From Roseofilum casamattae BLCC-M143 (GTDB taxonomy: Bacteria > Cyanobacteriota > Cyanobacteriia > Cyanobacteriales > Desertifilaceae), in assembly GCF_030068455.1 (NCBI RefSeq), contig NZ_JAQOSQ010000007.1:1-64000 (forward strand): a stretch of DNA of 64,000 bases. The letters are read 5' to 3'. Each line of letters begins with the position of its first letter. The stretch's first letter is position 1. Of the stretch, positions 63,801 through 64,000 are shown piece after piece. The notes beneath the pieces were generated by a model, which was not told where the DNA came from, did no database searches, and saw only the letters and a list, made by a program, of their open reading frames with translations. The translations under genes and the position numbers were made by a program.

Positions 63801-64000
63801 ACCCGGATGTGCTGCCTACTGGTAAAAATATCCACGCTCTCGATCCCCAGTCTATTCCGACAGAAGCAGCGATTAAATCTGCCAAGCGCGTCGTAGACCA
63901 ACTGCTGCAACGCCACCAGATGTCTAACGACGGTCAACTTCCGGAAACCATTGCAACGGTTCTCTGGGGAACGGATAACATCAAAACCTTTGGCGAATCT
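60872..64000 (+). CDS. chlH: Magnesium chelatase subunit H, partial at the right edge
   Basis: The first 1043 codons of ChlH, which normally has about 1330. It binds protoporphyrin IX and, with ChlI and ChlD, inserts Mg2+ as the first step of chlorophyll synthesis. The frame starts at ATG 60872 with AAGGA upstream, reads [16 protein letters not shown], and stays open to position 64000. Family blocks are [16 protein letters not shown] (about 52-67), [23 protein letters not shown] (about 212-234, in two parts) and [20 protein letters not shown] (about 645-664). [19 protein letters not shown] follows at about 800-818. Between codons 762 and 782 a 62-bp repeat is inserted in frame, in a loop before [11 protein letters not shown]. 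The 5' leader is about 280 bases long and structured. Confidence 0.97.
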   Translation, partial: MYTQVKSNIRRVTVTDTPPTPGIDGETLESLARGESVSPVPQGERTIVKVVYIVMEGQYQSALTQAAQSINRNANNDRIGVELSGYLIEELRNPENYEEFERDMETANIFIGSLVFIEDLADKIVATVTPHRDRLDAAVVFPSMPQVMRLNKLGSFSMAQLGQSKSAIASFMKKRKEASGSSFQDGMLKLLRTLPKVLKYMPIDKAQDARNFMLSFQYWLGGSPENLSNFLLMLADKYVLTGDKGHSSTAEIAPLQYNDPVVYPDMGIWHPLAPKMFEDRAEYLAWYRSRDDIPEDLKDPLAPCVGLVLQRTHLVTGDDAHYVALVQELESRGARVLGVFAGGLDFSKPVDAYFWDTNSETPVVDTVISLTGFALVGGPARQDHPKAVESLRRLNRPYMVALPLVFQTTEEWEASELGLHPVQVALQIAIPELDGAIEPIILSGRDGATGKAIALQDRIESVASRAMKWANLRRKPKLEKKVAITVFSFPPDKGNVGTAAYLDVFGSIYEVVRALRDNGYDIGELPESPQAMMEAVIHDASAQYASPELNVAYRMSVQEYERLTPYSERLEENWGPPPGNLNSDGQNLLVYGKHFGNLFIGVQPTFGYEGDPMRLLFSRSASPHHGFAAYYTYLENIWGADAVLHFGTHGSLEFMPGKQMGMSGECYPDNLIGSIPNLYYYAANNPSEATIAKRRGYAATISYLTPPAENAGLYKGLAELSDLIGSYQQLKHTPRGEQIVLTIIEKCRQVNLDQDIVLPDTVGAGSATSDSSNQNVSEPAPTAGLSLEERDNLVGAVYNKLMEIESRLLPCGLHIVGKPPTATEAIATLVNIANIDRPEDGIESLPRIIARSIDQDIDRIYESSDRGILEDVELYNQIVQATRLAVTALVEEQTNAEGRVSLVSRLNFLNMGKKAPWVRALNDLGYTNLDTEALKTLMEYLEFCLEQVCADNELGGLLQALEGEYILPGPGGDPIRNPDVLPTGKNIHALDPQSIPTEAAIKSAKRVVDQLLQRHQMSNDGQLPETIATVLWGTDNIKTFGES
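63155..63216. repeat. 62-bp inverted repeat inside chlH
   Basis: Arms GTAGGGGCGGGTT (63155-63167) and AACCCGCCCCTAC (63204-63216) are both perfect. It starts exactly on a codon and translates as VGAGSATS at the left and SEPAPTA at the right. It is 36 kb from the cluster of other copies, so the family is dispersed and not confined to the synthase genes. Confidence 0.93.

Noticed and set aside
1-64000. tRNA, rRNA and other structural RNA genes
   Set aside because: No cloverleaf, TTCGAATC-type T-arm with matching acceptor, or rRNA core sequence was recognised in any gap; a dedicated search (tRNAscan-SE, Infernal) would be needed to exclude them.

Overview
The window comes from a cyanobacterial chromosome. 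The octamer GCGATCGC (HIP1) and its GCGATCG derivatives recur throughout. It also carries the start of chlH (magnesium chelatase H), the cyanobacterial 2-oxoglutarate decarboxylase / succinate-semialdehyde dehydrogenase pair, a SmtB/SmtA zinc module, CHAT-TPR and Uma2 proteins, and several small cyanobacteria-type hypothetical proteins. Large modular synthases and many short palindromic repeats suggest a filamentous, repeat-rich genome, but the genus cannot be fixed from the sequence. No rRNA, tRNA or CRISPR array was recognised.

Layout. 1-677: an internally deleted ISAs1-type transposase whose IS end cuts a small reverse-strand integrase-like gene. 1179-5157: a seven-gene Mrp-type Na+/H+ antiporter operon (C-D-E-F-G-DUF4040-B), mostly joined by 4-base ATGA overlaps. 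5298-8888: smc. 9093-10298: a GT4 glycosyltransferase, divergent from a 21-kb PKS/NRPS cluster at 10654-31527. The cluster has four synthases: KS-AT-DH-ER-KR-ACP; TubC docking-C-acyl ligase-PCP; KS-AT-DH-KR-ACP; KS-AT-ACP-ACP. 31546-36742: a small ORF, a CHAT-TPR membrane protein, RtcB and two small hypotheticals. 37014-39420: an orphan ParA, a secreted protein, MiaE and a remnant of a protein kinase. 39528-44810: SSADH, 2-oxoglutarate decarboxylase, smtB/smtA with operator, and fumC. 44847-60408: two nearly identical Uma2 genes, then housekeeping genes (MTHFR-like, trpS, map, def, purN, gmk with remA) mixed with a prolyl oligopeptidase, a phosphodiester glycosidase and hypotheticals. 60872-64000: chlH, running off the right edge.

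How genes work together. The Mrp genes should form one membrane complex. SSADH and the decarboxylase convert 2-oxoglutarate to succinate, and fumC lies in the same neighbourhood. SmtB should repress smtA through a 12-2-12 operator upstream of smtA. The four synthases should build one acyl/polyketide product. No thioesterase, phosphopantetheinyl transferase or beta-branching cassette is visible, so the pathway is either incomplete here or finished by genes elsewhere.

The most unusual signal is a family of about 62-bp inverted repeats (arms GTAGGGGCGGGTT / AACCCGCCCCTAC). Eight copies are present. Three are intergenic in the PKS cluster. Five lie inside reading frames and keep them open: two in the NRPS-like gene, two in the second PKS and one in chlH. 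In the synthases they sit in interdomain linkers. Other notable points are the rearranged adenylation region of the NRPS-like protein, a tandem ACP pair bearing the Ser+6 Trp linked to beta-branching, and the kinase catalytic-loop fragment between genes.
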